From assembly GCF_017814975.1 (NCBI RefSeq), contig NZ_JAGIQA010000001.1, positions 434,001 through 498,000 on the forward strand: a stretch of DNA of 64,000 nt, given 5' to 3'. Made by a program: the position numbers and the translations under genes. The stretch's first letter is position 1; every line of letters starts with the position of its first letter. A model generated the notes under the pieces. That model searched no databases. It saw only the letters and a program-made list of their open reading frames with translations, and was not told the origin of the DNA. Source of the stretch: Cupriavidus consociatus (lineage in GTDB: Bacteria > Pseudomonadota > Gammaproteobacteria > Burkholderiales > Burkholderiaceae). Positions 18,075-28,849 of this stretch are shown one piece after another.

Positions 18075-19307
18075 TCAGCCCAGCGATTTGCAGAATTCGA
18101 CGATGCGGCGCGCCCCTTCCAGGCATTCCTCCGGCGTCGCCACCAGCGCCATGCGCACGCGGTTGGCGCCCGGGTTGATGCCGTCGGCTTCGCGCGCCAG
18201 GTAGCTGCCCGGCAGCACGGTCACGTTCTGCTCGGCCAGCAGGCGCGCGGCGAACCCGGTATCGCTCAGGCCGGTGCGCGAGACATCGGCCCACAGGTAG
18301 AAGCCGGCGTCGGGCAGCGCCACGTCCAGCACCTCGGCCAGCATCGGCGTCACTTCGCTGAACTTGCGCATGTAGGCGGCGCGGTTCTCGCGCACGTGGC
18401 CCTCATCGTTCCAGGCGGCGATGCTGGCACTCTGCACCGCCGGGTTCATCGCGCCGCCATGGTAGGTACGGTATAGCAGGAATTTCTTCAGCAGCGCGGC
18501 GTCGCCGGCGACAAAGCCGGAGCGCAGGCCCGGCACGTTGGAGCGCTTGGACAGGCTGGAGAACATCACCAGCCGTTCAAAGCCGCGGCCGAGCTTGTGC
18601 GCGGCTTCCAGCGCACCCAGCGGAGCGCGGCCTTCGTCGAAATAAATTTCCGAGTAGCACTCGTCCGACGCGATCACGAAGCCGTAGCGGTCCGACAGGG
18701 CGAACAGTTGCTTCCAGTCGTCCAGCGACAGCACCGCGCCGGTGGGGTTGCCCGGGGTGCAGACGAACAGCAGCTGGACGTTCTGCCAGACCTCTTCGCC
18801 GATACGGTCGAAGGCCGGGGCGAAGTTGCGCGCCGGGTCGCTGTTGGCGAACACGGGCGTGGCGCCGGCCAGCAGCGCGCCGCCTTCATAGATCTGGTAG
18901 AACGGGTTCGGGCACATCACCAGCGCGCCGGGCCTGGTGCCGTCGACCACGGTCTGGGCGAAGGCGAACAGCGCCTCGCGCGACCCCGTCACCGGCAGCA
19001 CTTCGGTGGCGGCATTGACCTTGGGCAGCCCGTAGCGGCGTTCCAGCCAGCCGGCGATGCACTGTCGTAGTGCATCGGAACCAGCCGTTGTGGGATAATT
19101 CGCCAGTCCCGAAAGCGACTCGGCCAGCGCTTGCTTGATGAACCCGGGCGTCGGGTGCTTGGGCTCGCCGATGCCGAAGCTGATCGCAGGCTTGTCGGCA
19201 GGCTTGACCTGCGAAAAGAGTACCCGCAGTTTCTCGAACGGGTAGGGCTGGAGCAGGTCGAGGCGCGGATTCACGGTAGCAGTCGGGGGCCGGTTAAAAC
19301 GACGCAT
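18075..19307 (-). CDS. dapC: N-succinyldiaminopimelate aminotransferase
   Basis: 410 aa class I/II PLP aminotransferase. It has the substrate-side motif [12 protein letters not shown], the PLP-phosphate region [10 protein letters not shown], and the Schiff-base lysine in [15 protein letters not shown]. Position directly upstream of dapD and dapE supports DapC over other aminotransferases. It converts N-succinyl-2-amino-6-oxopimelate to N-succinyl-LL-diaminopimelate. The ATG at 19307 is preceded by a region shared with the divergent EamA gene, so it is probably the first gene of the dap operon. Confidence 0.93.
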   Translation of the reverse strand: MRRFNRPPTATVNPRLDLLQPYPFEKLRVLFSQVKPADKPAISFGIGEPKHPTPGFIKQALAESLSGLANYPTTAGSDALRQCIAGWLERRYGLPKVNAATEVLPVTGSREALFAFAQTVVDGTRPGALVMCPNPFYQIYEGGALLAGATPVFANSDPARNFAPAFDRIGEEVWQNVQLLFVCTPGNPTGAVLSLDDWKQLFALSDRYGFVIASDECYSEIYFDEGRAPLGALEAAHKLGRGFERLVMFSSLSKRSNVPGLRSGFVAGDAALLKKFLLYRTYHGGAMNPAVQSASIAAWNDEGHVRENRAAYMRKFSEVTPMLAEVLDVALPDAGFYLWADVSRTGLSDTGFAARLLAEQNVTVLPGSYLAREADGINPGANRVRMALVATPEECLEGARRIVEFCKSLG

Positions 19308-19376
19308 TATAGAGGAACGGCGCGGGTTACCGTGCACCGGAGCCGCCCTGGGCGGCCGGCCGGGGCACGGATGGCG

Positions 19377-19398
19377 GGCATCACATCGCAGTGATGCC
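19377..19398. promoter_or_regulatory. Inverted repeat in the dapC/EamA divergent region
   Basis: Perfect 8-bp dyad GGCATCAC / GTGATGCC with a 6-nt spacer, about 70 bp upstream of dapC and 80 bp upstream of the EamA gene. The symmetry and position fit an operator, but no known regulator motif was recognised and a hairpin role is equally possible. Confidence 0.35.
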
Positions 19399-19480
19399 GC
19401 CGGCGTCGTCCGGACCTGCCTGCTCGCCCGTCTTCGCATGACGGCAGAGGGCGCCGGCTCGCCTCAAACAGATTCCCTTC

Positions 19481-20455
19481 ATGAGTACAAAATCCATTAC
19501 GCCCATTGCGGCGCCGCATGCAGCGCCGGCCGATCGCCATGCGGTCAAGGCGTCTCTTTCCATCCTGCTGGGGGCCTCGGTATGGGGCGTCGCCTGGTTC
19601 CCGTACCGCGTTCTGGCCGGCTGGGGGCTGGGCGGCCTGCACGCCGCCGCGCTGGTCAGCGCGGTCGCCGCAGGGCTGTCGCTGCTGGCGTTCCGCCGCC
19701 AGCTGGCCGGGCTGCGCCCGCACTGGCTCTTTGTCGCGATCGGGCTGGCGGCCGGCGTGACCAACGCCGGCTTTGTCTGGGGCAGCGTCAACGGCCATGT
19801 CATGCGCGTGCTGCTGCTGTTCTACCTGACGCCGGTCTGGACCGCGCTGTTCGCGCGGCTGTTCCTGCACGAGCGGCTGTCGCCGGCCGGGCTGGGGCTG
19901 GTGGCGCTGGCCTTGTCTGGTGCCGGGCGGATGCTGTGGACGCCCCAAGTCGGCGTGCCGCTGCCGGGCAGCGCCGCGGAATGGTCGGGTCTGATCGGCG
20001 GCATGGGCTTTGCCGTCAATAACGTGCTGTCGCGCCGAGCCGGCCAGCGCTTTCCCGACATGGATGCGCGCGTGCGTACCGTGGTGGTGTACCTCGGCTG
20101 CACCGCGGTCGGCGTGCCGGCGGCACTGCTGATGGATGGCAGCGCGGTGGCGGTCGTGCCGGGCGCGCAGGTCAGCGTCGCCATGCTGGTGCTGGGCCTG
20201 GCCGCGGTGCTGGTGGTCAGCAATTCGGTGGTGCAATACGGCCTGCAGCGGCTGCCGGCCAACCGGGTGTCGCTGCTGATGCTGTTCGAGATCGTGATCG
20301 CGGCGCTATCGGCGTGGTGGCTGGCGACCGAGGTGCTGAGCTGGAAGGAAGCGGCCGGCGGGCTGTGCATCATCGCAGCGGGAGCGCTGTCGGGGCTGGT
20401 GCACCGCGGCCGGCCGGGCGCAACGGCGCCGGCGGGTGCGGAGGCCGCGGCTTAA
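19481..20455 (+). CDS. EamA/DMT-family transporter
   Basis: 324 aa with about ten hydrophobic helices arranged as two EamA repeats, the drug/metabolite exporter layout. The second repeat contains the typical VVQYGLQRLPANRVSLLMLFEIV segment, and a short cytoplasmic Ala-rich tail follows. It is divergent from dapC, so export of lysine, a diaminopimelate-related compound or another amino acid is possible, but the substrate cannot be read from sequence. The ATG follows GATTCCCTTC without a strong Shine-Dalgarno sequence. Confidence 0.85.
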   Translation: MSTKSITPIAAPHAAPADRHAVKASLSILLGASVWGVAWFPYRVLAGWGLGGLHAAALVSAVAAGLSLLAFRRQLAGLRPHWLFVAIGLAAGVTNAGFVWGSVNGHVMRVLLLFYLTPVWTALFARLFLHERLSPAGLGLVALALSGAGRMLWTPQVGVPLPGSAAEWSGLIGGMGFAVNNVLSRRAGQRFPDMDARVRTVVVYLGCTAVGVPAALLMDGSAVAVVPGAQVSVAMLVLGLAAVLVVSNSVVQYGLQRLPANRVSLLMLFEIVIAALSAWWLATEVLSWKEAAGGLCIIAAGALSGLVHRGRPGATAPAGAEAAA

Positions 20456-20912
20456 AGGCCAGGGCAGCGGCACGCGCTGTGCCTTGATTGCCTGGAAAAT
20501 GATGTCGACGACAGATCACGGCCCGGCGACCGTTTAACGGTGCGCGTCTCCATCCAGAGTGACTCCGGAACTACGTTATCGCCGCAGTGACTGGCGTTTA
20601 CCCTGATCAGTTATCCCGTCACTTCCCGTGCGTGCCGGCAGAGCGCGCATCAGCGGGATGCCAAAGTGCATGCGGAATCCCCCGTAAGGCGCGGAAAAGC
20701 AAAGGAAAACGGCGCAGGAATGCAACCCCTGGGCAACCGCCAAACGGGCCGGCGAAGGCATCTGCGATGGTATGATTAGCCCCAATTCTCGGGCCCGGGG
20801 GGTATTTTGAGGCGCAGGCGGCACGCCGCGCCGGCTCCCGCGCAGCCCGGCTTCTGAACATTGCCATAGCCCCGATACCAGGCCGCGTGCGGTACCCGAA
20901 GACGGACCGCTG
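20456..20912. other. 457-bp intergenic region upstream of smc
   Basis: No convincing gene: short ORFs here lack ribosome-binding sites and recognisable products. Visible elements are a near-perfect palindrome ACCGTT-T-AACGGT (20529-20541) and an extended -10 promoter candidate TGGTATGAT (20768-20776) about 140 bp before the smc GTG. No good -35 accompanies it. A G/C-rich block (CGGGCCCGGGGGG) follows at about 20789-20801. Confidence 0.5.
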
Positions 20913-23900
20913 GTGGCCGATACCACACGAGACACCGTGCGACTATCCTCGATCAAGCTGGCGGGCTTCAAGTCTTTTGTCGATCCCACCAATTTCCAGG
21001 TGCCGGGCCAACTGGTCGGCATCGTCGGTCCCAACGGCTGCGGCAAATCCAACATCATCGACGCGGTGCGCTGGGTGCTGGGCGAGTCACGCGCTTCCGA
21101 GCTGCGCGGCGAGTCGATGCAGGACGTGATCTTCAACGGTTCCACGGCGCGCAAGCAGGCCGGCCGCGCCAGCGTCGAACTGGTGTTCGACAACGCCGAG
21201 GGCCGCGCCGCCGGCCAGTGGAGCCAGTACGCCGAAGTGGCGGTCAAGCGCGTGCTGACGCGCGACGGCACGTCGTCCTACTACATCAACAACCAGCCGG
21301 TGCGCCGGCGCGACATCCAGGACATCTTCCTGGGCACGGGCCTGGGTCCGCGCGCCTACGCCATCATCGGGCAGGGCATGATCTCGCGCATCATCGAGGC
21401 CAAGCCGGATGACATGCGCATCTTCCTGGAAGAGGCCGCGGGGGTGTCCAAGTACAAGGAACGACGCCGCGAGACCGAGAACCGCCTGTCCGACACGCGC
21501 GAGAACCTGACCCGCGTCGAGGACATCCTGCGCGAGCTCGGCACCAACCTGGAAAAGCTGGAAGGCCAGGCCGAAGTCGCCCAGCGCTTCAAGACGCTGC
21601 AGTCCGACGGCGAAGAAAAGCAGCACCTGCTGTGGCTGCTGCGCAAGCGCGAGGCGCAGCTCGAGCAGGAACGCCATCAGCGCGCGATCGAGCAGGCCCA
21701 GATCGACCTAGAAGCACAGACCGCGCAGTTGCGCCATGTCGAGGCCGAGCTGGAAACCATGCGCGCCGCGCACTATGCCGCATCGGATGGCATGCACGCT
21801 GCGCAGGGTGCGCTGTACGAAGCCAACGCCGAGGTCAGCAAGCTCGAGGCCGAGATCCGCTACGTGGTGGAGTCGCGCAACCGCGTGCAGGCCCAGATTG
21901 CCGCGCTGACCGCGCAACGCGAGCAATGGCAGGGCAAGGCCGAGCAGGCCACCGACGAACTCGCGCAGGCCGAGGAAAACCTGGCGGTGGCCGAAGGCCG
22001 CACGGTCGAGGCGCAGGGGGCCGTCGCGCACAAGAACGACGAGTTGCCGACGCTGGAGGCGCAGTGGCGCGATGCCCAGCAGCTGCTCAACGAGCAGCGC
22101 GCCGGCATCATGCAGGCCGAGCAGGCGCTCAAGCTGGAGGCGGCGCAGCAGCGCAGCGCCGACCAGATGCTGCAGCAGCTGGAACAGCGCCGCGAACGCC
22201 TGTCGGCCGAGGAAAAGGGCCTGGACCGCCCGGATGAAACCCGGCTGGAACAGGGCCGCGCCGAGCTGGCCGAGCAGGAGGCGCTGGTCGAGGAAGCCCA
22301 GGCCGTGCTGGCCGATGCCGAAGAAAGCGTGCCGCGCCTCGATGAAGAACGCCGCGCCGCGCAGGCGCGTGTGCATGGCGAAGCCGCCGCGATTGCCTCG
22401 CTGGAAGCGCGCCTGCATGCGCTGCGCCAGCTGCAGGAGAACGTGCAGACCGATGGCAAGGTGCAGCCCTGGCTGGCCAGGCACGAGCTGGCCGGGCTGC
22501 CGCGCCTGTGGAAGAAGGTCCATATCGAGCCGGGCTGGGAAAACGCGCTGGAATCCGTGCTGCGCGAGAAGCTGAACGCGCTGGAAGTCTCCAACCTGGA
22601 TTGGGTCAAGGCCTTCCTGACGGACGCGCCGCCCGCCAAGCTGGCGTTCTATTCGCCGCCGGCCGCGGCCCGTCCGCTGGAAACGCCGGCGGGGCTGCGC
22701 CCGCTGATGTCGCTGGTGCAGATCACCGAGCCGGGCATCCGCGCGGTGATGCAGGACTGGCTGGCCGATATCTTCGTCGCCACCGACATGGCGCAGGCAT
22801 TGGCCGCGCGCGGCACGCTGCCGGAAGGCGCGTCGTTCGTGGTGGCCGAGGGCCACGTCGTTGGCCGCAACGCGATCCAGATCTACGCCGCTGATTCCGA
22901 GCAGGCAGGCATGCTGGCGCGCGAGCAGGAAATCGAAAACCTGCAGAAGCAGGCGCGCGCGCAGGCGCTGCTGTCGGACGAAGCCAAGACCCAGGCGGTG
23001 CGCGCCGAGGCCGCGTACACGCAGGCCAGCCAGGCACTGGGCGAGGCCCGCACGCGCGCCGAGCAGGCCACGCGCCGCGTGCATGCGCTGCAGATGGACG
23101 TGCTCAAGCTGTCGCAGGCGATGGAGCGCTATTCCGCGCGCAGTGGCCAGATCCGCGAGGAGCTGGAAGAAATCCACGCGCAGATCGAAGAGCAGCGCGC
23201 AATCCGCGCCGAATCCGAGGCCAGCTTCGAGCAGCACGACGCCGCGCTGGCGGAGATGCAGGCCTCGCACGAAGACCAGCAGATGGCGTTCGAGGCCCTG
23301 GACAGCAAGCTGTCGGGCGCGCGTCACCAGCTGCGCGACTTTGAGCGCGCCGCGCAGGAAGCGCTCTTCGCCGAGCGCAACCTGTCCAGCCGCATCGACG
23401 AACTGCGCCGCAATATCCAGGTGGCGGCCGACCAGGCCGAGCGCATCGCCGAATCGCTGGAGAACGCCCGCGCCGAGCTTGAAACCATCAACGAGCAGAC
23501 CGCGCATACCGGCCTGCAGGACGCGCTGGAACTACGCGCCGAGAAGGAAGCAAGGCTCACCGTCGCGCGCACCGAACTCGATGCGCTGTCGGCGCAACTG
23601 CGCCAGTTCGAGGAACAGCGCCTGGCCGCCGAGCGCAGCCTGCAGCCGCTGCGCGACCGCATCACCGAGCTGCAACTCAAGGAGCAGGCCGCGCGCCTGA
23701 ACCAGGAGCAGTTCAGCGAGCAGCTGACCACGGCGCAGGTCGACGAGGAAGGGCTGGCGCACAAGCTCACCGGCGACCTCAAGCCGTCGTACCTTCAGGG
23801 CGAAGTCACGCGCATCAACAACGCCATCAACGCGTTGGGCCCGGTCAACATGGCCGCGCTGGAGGAACTGGCGGCGGCGCGCGAGCGCAAGACCTTCCTC

Positions 23901-24452
23901 GACGCGCAGTCGGCCGACCTGAACGACGCCATCAACACGCTGGAAGACGCGATCGCCAAGATCGACCAGGAAACCCGTGCGCTGCTGCAGGGCACCTTCG
24001 ACCAGGTCAACCACCATTTCGGCGAGCTGTTCCCGTCGCTGTTCGGCGGCGGCCAGGCGCGCCTGATCATGACTGGCGAGGAAATCCTCGACGCCGGCGT
24101 GCAGGTGATGGCGCAGCCCCCGGGCAAGAAGAACTCGACCATCCACCTGCTGTCGGGCGGCGAGAAGGCGCTGACCGCGATCGCGCTGGTGTTTGCGATG
24201 TTCCAGCTCAACCCGGCACCGTTCTGCCTGCTGGACGAGGTGGACGCGCCGCTGGACGATGCCAACACCGAGCGCTACGCCAACATGGTGGCGCGCATGT
24301 CGGACAAGACTCAGTTCGTTTTCATCTCACATAACAAGATTGCCATGGAAATGGCTCATCAACTCATTGGCGTGACCATGCAGGAGCAAGGCGTTTCACG
24401 GATCGTGGCCGTGGATATGGACGCGGCGGTTTCGATGGCGGAGGCAGCATGA
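20913..24452 (+). CDS. smc: Chromosome segregation ATPase SMC
   Basis: 1179 aa, the normal SMC length. Walker A is GPNGCGKSN (39-47), followed by the conserved QGMISRIIEAKPDDMRIFLEEAAG segment. Two long coiled-coil arms rich in Glu, Gln, Ala and Arg flank a hinge at about residues 500-670. The C-terminal ABC signature LSGGEKALTAIAL and Walker B FCLLDEVDAPLD complete the head. It forms the bacterial condensin that compacts and resolves the origin regions. The GTG start at 20913 gives MADTTRDTVRLSSIKLAGFKSF; downstream starts would cut into the head domain. Confidence 0.97.
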   Translation: MADTTRDTVRLSSIKLAGFKSFVDPTNFQVPGQLVGIVGPNGCGKSNIIDAVRWVLGESRASELRGESMQDVIFNGSTARKQAGRASVELVFDNAEGRAAGQWSQYAEVAVKRVLTRDGTSSYYINNQPVRRRDIQDIFLGTGLGPRAYAIIGQGMISRIIEAKPDDMRIFLEEAAGVSKYKERRRETENRLSDTRENLTRVEDILRELGTNLEKLEGQAEVAQRFKTLQSDGEEKQHLLWLLRKREAQLEQERHQRAIEQAQIDLEAQTAQLRHVEAELETMRAAHYAASDGMHAAQGALYEANAEVSKLEAEIRYVVESRNRVQAQIAALTAQREQWQGKAEQATDELAQAEENLAVAEGRTVEAQGAVAHKNDELPTLEAQWRDAQQLLNEQRAGIMQAEQALKLEAAQQRSADQMLQQLEQRRERLSAEEKGLDRPDETRLEQGRAELAEQEALVEEAQAVLADAEESVPRLDEERRAAQARVHGEAAAIASLEARLHALRQLQENVQTDGKVQPWLARHELAGLPRLWKKVHIEPGWENALESVLREKLNALEVSNLDWVKAFLTDAPPAKLAFYSPPAAARPLETPAGLRPLMSLVQITEPGIRAVMQDWLADIFVATDMAQALAARGTLPEGASFVVAEGHVVGRNAIQIYAADSEQAGMLAREQEIENLQKQARAQALLSDEAKTQAVRAEAAYTQASQALGEARTRAEQATRRVHALQMDVLKLSQAMERYSARSGQIREELEEIHAQIEEQRAIRAESEASFEQHDAALAEMQASHEDQQMAFEALDSKLSGARHQLRDFERAAQEALFAERNLSSRIDELRRNIQVAADQAERIAESLENARAELETINEQTAHTGLQDALELRAEKEARLTVARTELDALSAQLRQFEEQRLAAERSLQPLRDRITELQLKEQAARLNQEQFSEQLTTAQVDEEGLAHKLTGDLKPSYLQGEVTRINNAINALGPVNMAALEELAAARERKTFLDAQSADLNDAINTLEDAIAKIDQETRALLQGTFDQVNHHFGELFPSLFGGGQARLIMTGEEILDAGVQVMAQPPGKKNSTIHLLSGGEKALTAIALVFAMFQLNPAPFCLLDEVDAPLDDANTERYANMVARMSDKTQFVFISHNKIAMEMAHQLIGVTMQEQGVSRIVAVDMDAAVSMAEAA

Positions 24453-24558
24453 GCAGTAAGCAGGGGCCCCGCGCAGCGGGGCGGCGCACGCCCGCGAATG
24501 CTGCGCGCAATCGACACCACCGTGCTGTGACCAACTTGGGCGCTTTGGAGATTGCAGC

Positions 24559-25902
24559 ATGAAGCTGAACATGGACCTGCAGACCGCGCTGATCGTCGCG
24601 GGTTTGGTATTCCTGGTGCTGCTGTTTGGCTACAACCAGTGGCAGATCCGCAAGGCGCGCCGTCCCCGCGAGCTGAGCCCCGAGGACGACCTGCCGCCGA
24701 TGCGCGAGCCGGTCGTTGGCCAGGCCACCGCGCCGGAGACCACGGCGCGGCTGCACGAGGCCGGCGCCGAGTCGGTGCAGCGGCGCGAACCGACGCTGGC
24801 GCCCGGCATGCCGGTAGCGCCGTCGCAGCCCAACCACGTGGCCGCCGCTGCCGCGGCAGCCGCCAGCACCGCCGATGCTGACGAGGCCGTGGCGGAAGAA
24901 GTGGCAGTGGCTGTCGGGGTGGTACAGGCCGAGTCCAGCGCCGAGGACGGCGACGCCGAGGTCGTATCGGCGCCGGCGCCCGCTGCAGCGCCCGTACCCG
25001 CGGCTGCGCCGGCACCGGTTCCCGCCCCGGTCGCCCCCCCGGTTGCCGCCGTTCCCGACGGCCAGCCCGCACCGGCCGTGATCGATCCCCTGATCGACTG
25101 CATCGTGCCGCTGCACCTGGAGCGCAAGGCCTCCGGCGACCGCATCCTGCCGCTGACCGGCCGGCTGCGCCGAGCCGGCACCAAGCAGGTCCATATCGAG
25201 GGCTTGCGCGCCGAAGCCAACGCTTGGGAACCGGTCACCGCCGGCCACCAGTACGAAGACCTGCAGGTCGGCGTGCAGCTGGCCAACCGCAGCGGCCCGC
25301 TCAATGCGCTGGAGTTCTCCGAGTTCATCACCGCGGTGGAGTCGCTGGCCGAGGCGCTCGATGCCTCCGCCGACCTGCCGGACATGAGCGAGACCGTGGC
25401 CAACGCGCGCGAGCTCGATGGCTTTGCCGCCGGCAGCGACGTGCAGCTGGGCGTCAACGTAATTTCCGACGGTGCGCCGTGGTCGGCCGCCTACGTGCAG
25501 AACGTGGCCACCCAGGACGGGCTGGTGCTGTCGCGCGATGGCACGCGCTTTATCCGCTACCAGGCCAATGCCGACGGCGTGCAGCGCCCGCTGTTCACGC
25601 TGCAGTTCGGCGATACCAACTTCCTGCGCGACGACCTGACGGTCAAGTCCGGGCGTCAGATCACGCTGCTGCTCGACGTGCCGCTGGCCGACCAGGACAC
25701 CAGGCCGTTCAAGACGGTTTGCGAGTACGGCCACACGCTGGCCCAGCGGATGGGCGCGCAGCTGGTCGACGACAATATGCGTCCGCTGACCGAAGCCTCG
25801 TTCATTGCCATCTTCGGCCAGCTGGAAACGCTGTACCAGAAGCTGGAAGCGCGCGGCATGCCAGCCGGTTCGCCGGTGGCGCTGCGGTTGTTCAGCGTCT
25901 AG
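24559..25902 (+). CDS. zipA: Cell division protein ZipA (FtsZ-binding, C-terminal domain)
   Basis: 447 aa. An N-terminal membrane anchor (residues about 8-24, LIVAGLVFLVLLFGYNQW) is followed by a basic patch and a long Ala/Pro/Glu-rich linker to about residue 180. A globular C-terminal domain (about 190-445) resembles the ZipA FtsZ-binding fold. It would tether the Z ring to the inner membrane. A GGAG ribosome-binding site lies 8 nt before the ATG. The order smc-zipA-ligA supports the call. The linker is low complexity, so only the ends are informative. Confidence 0.83.
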   Translation: MKLNMDLQTALIVAGLVFLVLLFGYNQWQIRKARRPRELSPEDDLPPMREPVVGQATAPETTARLHEAGAESVQRREPTLAPGMPVAPSQPNHVAAAAAAAASTADADEAVAEEVAVAVGVVQAESSAEDGDAEVVSAPAPAAAPVPAAAPAPVPAPVAPPVAAVPDGQPAPAVIDPLIDCIVPLHLERKASGDRILPLTGRLRRAGTKQVHIEGLRAEANAWEPVTAGHQYEDLQVGVQLANRSGPLNALEFSEFITAVESLAEALDASADLPDMSETVANARELDGFAAGSDVQLGVNVISDGAPWSAAYVQNVATQDGLVLSRDGTRFIRYQANADGVQRPLFTLQFGDTNFLRDDLTVKSGRQITLLLDVPLADQDTRPFKTVCEYGHTLAQRMGAQLVDDNMRPLTEASFIAIFGQLETLYQKLEARGMPAGSPVALRLFSV

Positions 25903-28044
<2,142 letters not shown>

Positions 28045-28060
28045 AACCGGGGAAACAGCC

Positions 28061-28594
28061 ATGATCCGCGAGATTCTCAAGATGGGCGATCCGCGCCTGC
28101 TGCAGGTGGCGCGGAAGGTAGAGCGTTTCAATACGCCGGAACTGCGCACGCTGATCGAAGACATGTTCGACACCATGGATCACGCCAACGGTGCAGGGCT
28201 GGCCGCGCCGCAGATCGGCGTGGACCTGCAGGTGGTGATCTTCGGCTTCGACCGCAACCCCCGCTATCCGGATGCGCCGATGGTTCCCAAGACAGTGCTG
28301 GTGAACCCTGTGCTGGAGATGCTGTCGGAGGAACTGGAAGACGGCTGGGAAGGGTGCCTGTCGGTGCCCGGCCTGCGCGGGGTGGTGCCGCGGCACGTGC
28401 GGCTGAAATACAGCGGGTATGACCTGATGGGCCATCGCATCGAGCGGGTTGCCGAGGGCTTCCATGCGCGCGTGGTGCAGCATGAGTGCGACCACCTGCA
28501 GGGCATTCTTTATCCGATGCGGATCAAGGATTTTTCGAGGTTCGGGTTTACCGAGATCCTGTTTCCGGACTTGCCGGCAAATAGCGACGACTGA
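28061..28594 (+). CDS. def: Peptide deformylase
   Basis: 177 aa with the three deformylase motifs: GAGLAAPQ (44-51), EGCLS with metal ligand Cys99, and HECDH (141-145) with His141, Glu142 and His145. It removes the formyl group from nascent N-termini using Fe(II) or a similar metal. Methionine aminopeptidase, the next step in N-terminal processing, is encoded 5 kb away at 33277. GGGGAAACAGCC precedes the ATG. Confidence 0.95.
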   Translation: MIREILKMGDPRLLQVARKVERFNTPELRTLIEDMFDTMDHANGAGLAAPQIGVDLQVVIFGFDRNPRYPDAPMVPKTVLVNPVLEMLSEELEDGWEGCLSVPGLRGVVPRHVRLKYSGYDLMGHRIERVAEGFHARVVQHECDHLQGILYPMRIKDFSRFGFTEILFPDLPANSDD

Positions 28595-28620
28595 CAGCGA
28601 CGCCAATAGGCACGCTGCTG

Positions 28621-28765
28621 GTTTGCTCCCCTCTCCCGCTCGCGGGAGAGGGGCCGGGGGGGGGGGGGCGGGGCCGCCACGAAGTACCGCGCGCCCCGTC
28701 GGGGCCATGTCGGCCCTCACCCCAACCCTCCCAACCCTCTCCCGCAAGCGGGAGAGGGAGCAAAC
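28621..28765. repeat. REP/BIME-like intergenic repeat with two facing hairpins and a G13 tract
   Basis: The element is bounded by the inverted repeat GTTTGCTCCC (28621-28630) and GGGAGCAAAC (28756-28765). Each arm carries its own hairpin: CCCCTCTCCCG-CTCG-CGGGAGAGGGG (28628-28653) and CCCTCTCCCG-CAAG-CGGGAGAGGG (28735-28758). A run of 13 G lies at 28656-28668. Two inverted copies of one unit in a convergent intergenic space is the layout of BIME or REP elements dispersed in many proteobacterial genomes. No coding capacity is present. Confidence 0.75.
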
Positions 28766-28815
28766 AATTGGCAAGGGGATCAGGCTGGTGCCAGGCGTGG
28801 GCAGCCGAACCCAAA

Positions 28816-28840
28816 AAAAGCGGCCATCCCGGCCGCTTTT
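28816..28840. terminator. Bidirectional terminator between def and rluB
   Basis: Stem AAAAGCGGCC / GGCCGCTTTT with the loop ATCCC. A-tract and T-tract flanks on both sides suit termination of the converging ligA-def and rluB transcripts. Confidence 0.88.
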
Positions 28841-28849
28841 CTTCCTGCA

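Noticed and set aside
20587..20775. Short ORF upstream of smc
   Set aside because: No ribosome-binding site, atypical composition and it overlaps the promoter candidate.
24466..24482. Hairpin GCCCCGC-GCA-GCGGGGC after smc as a terminator
   Set aside because: No T-run follows, and zipA begins shortly after on the same strand, so termination is unlikely.
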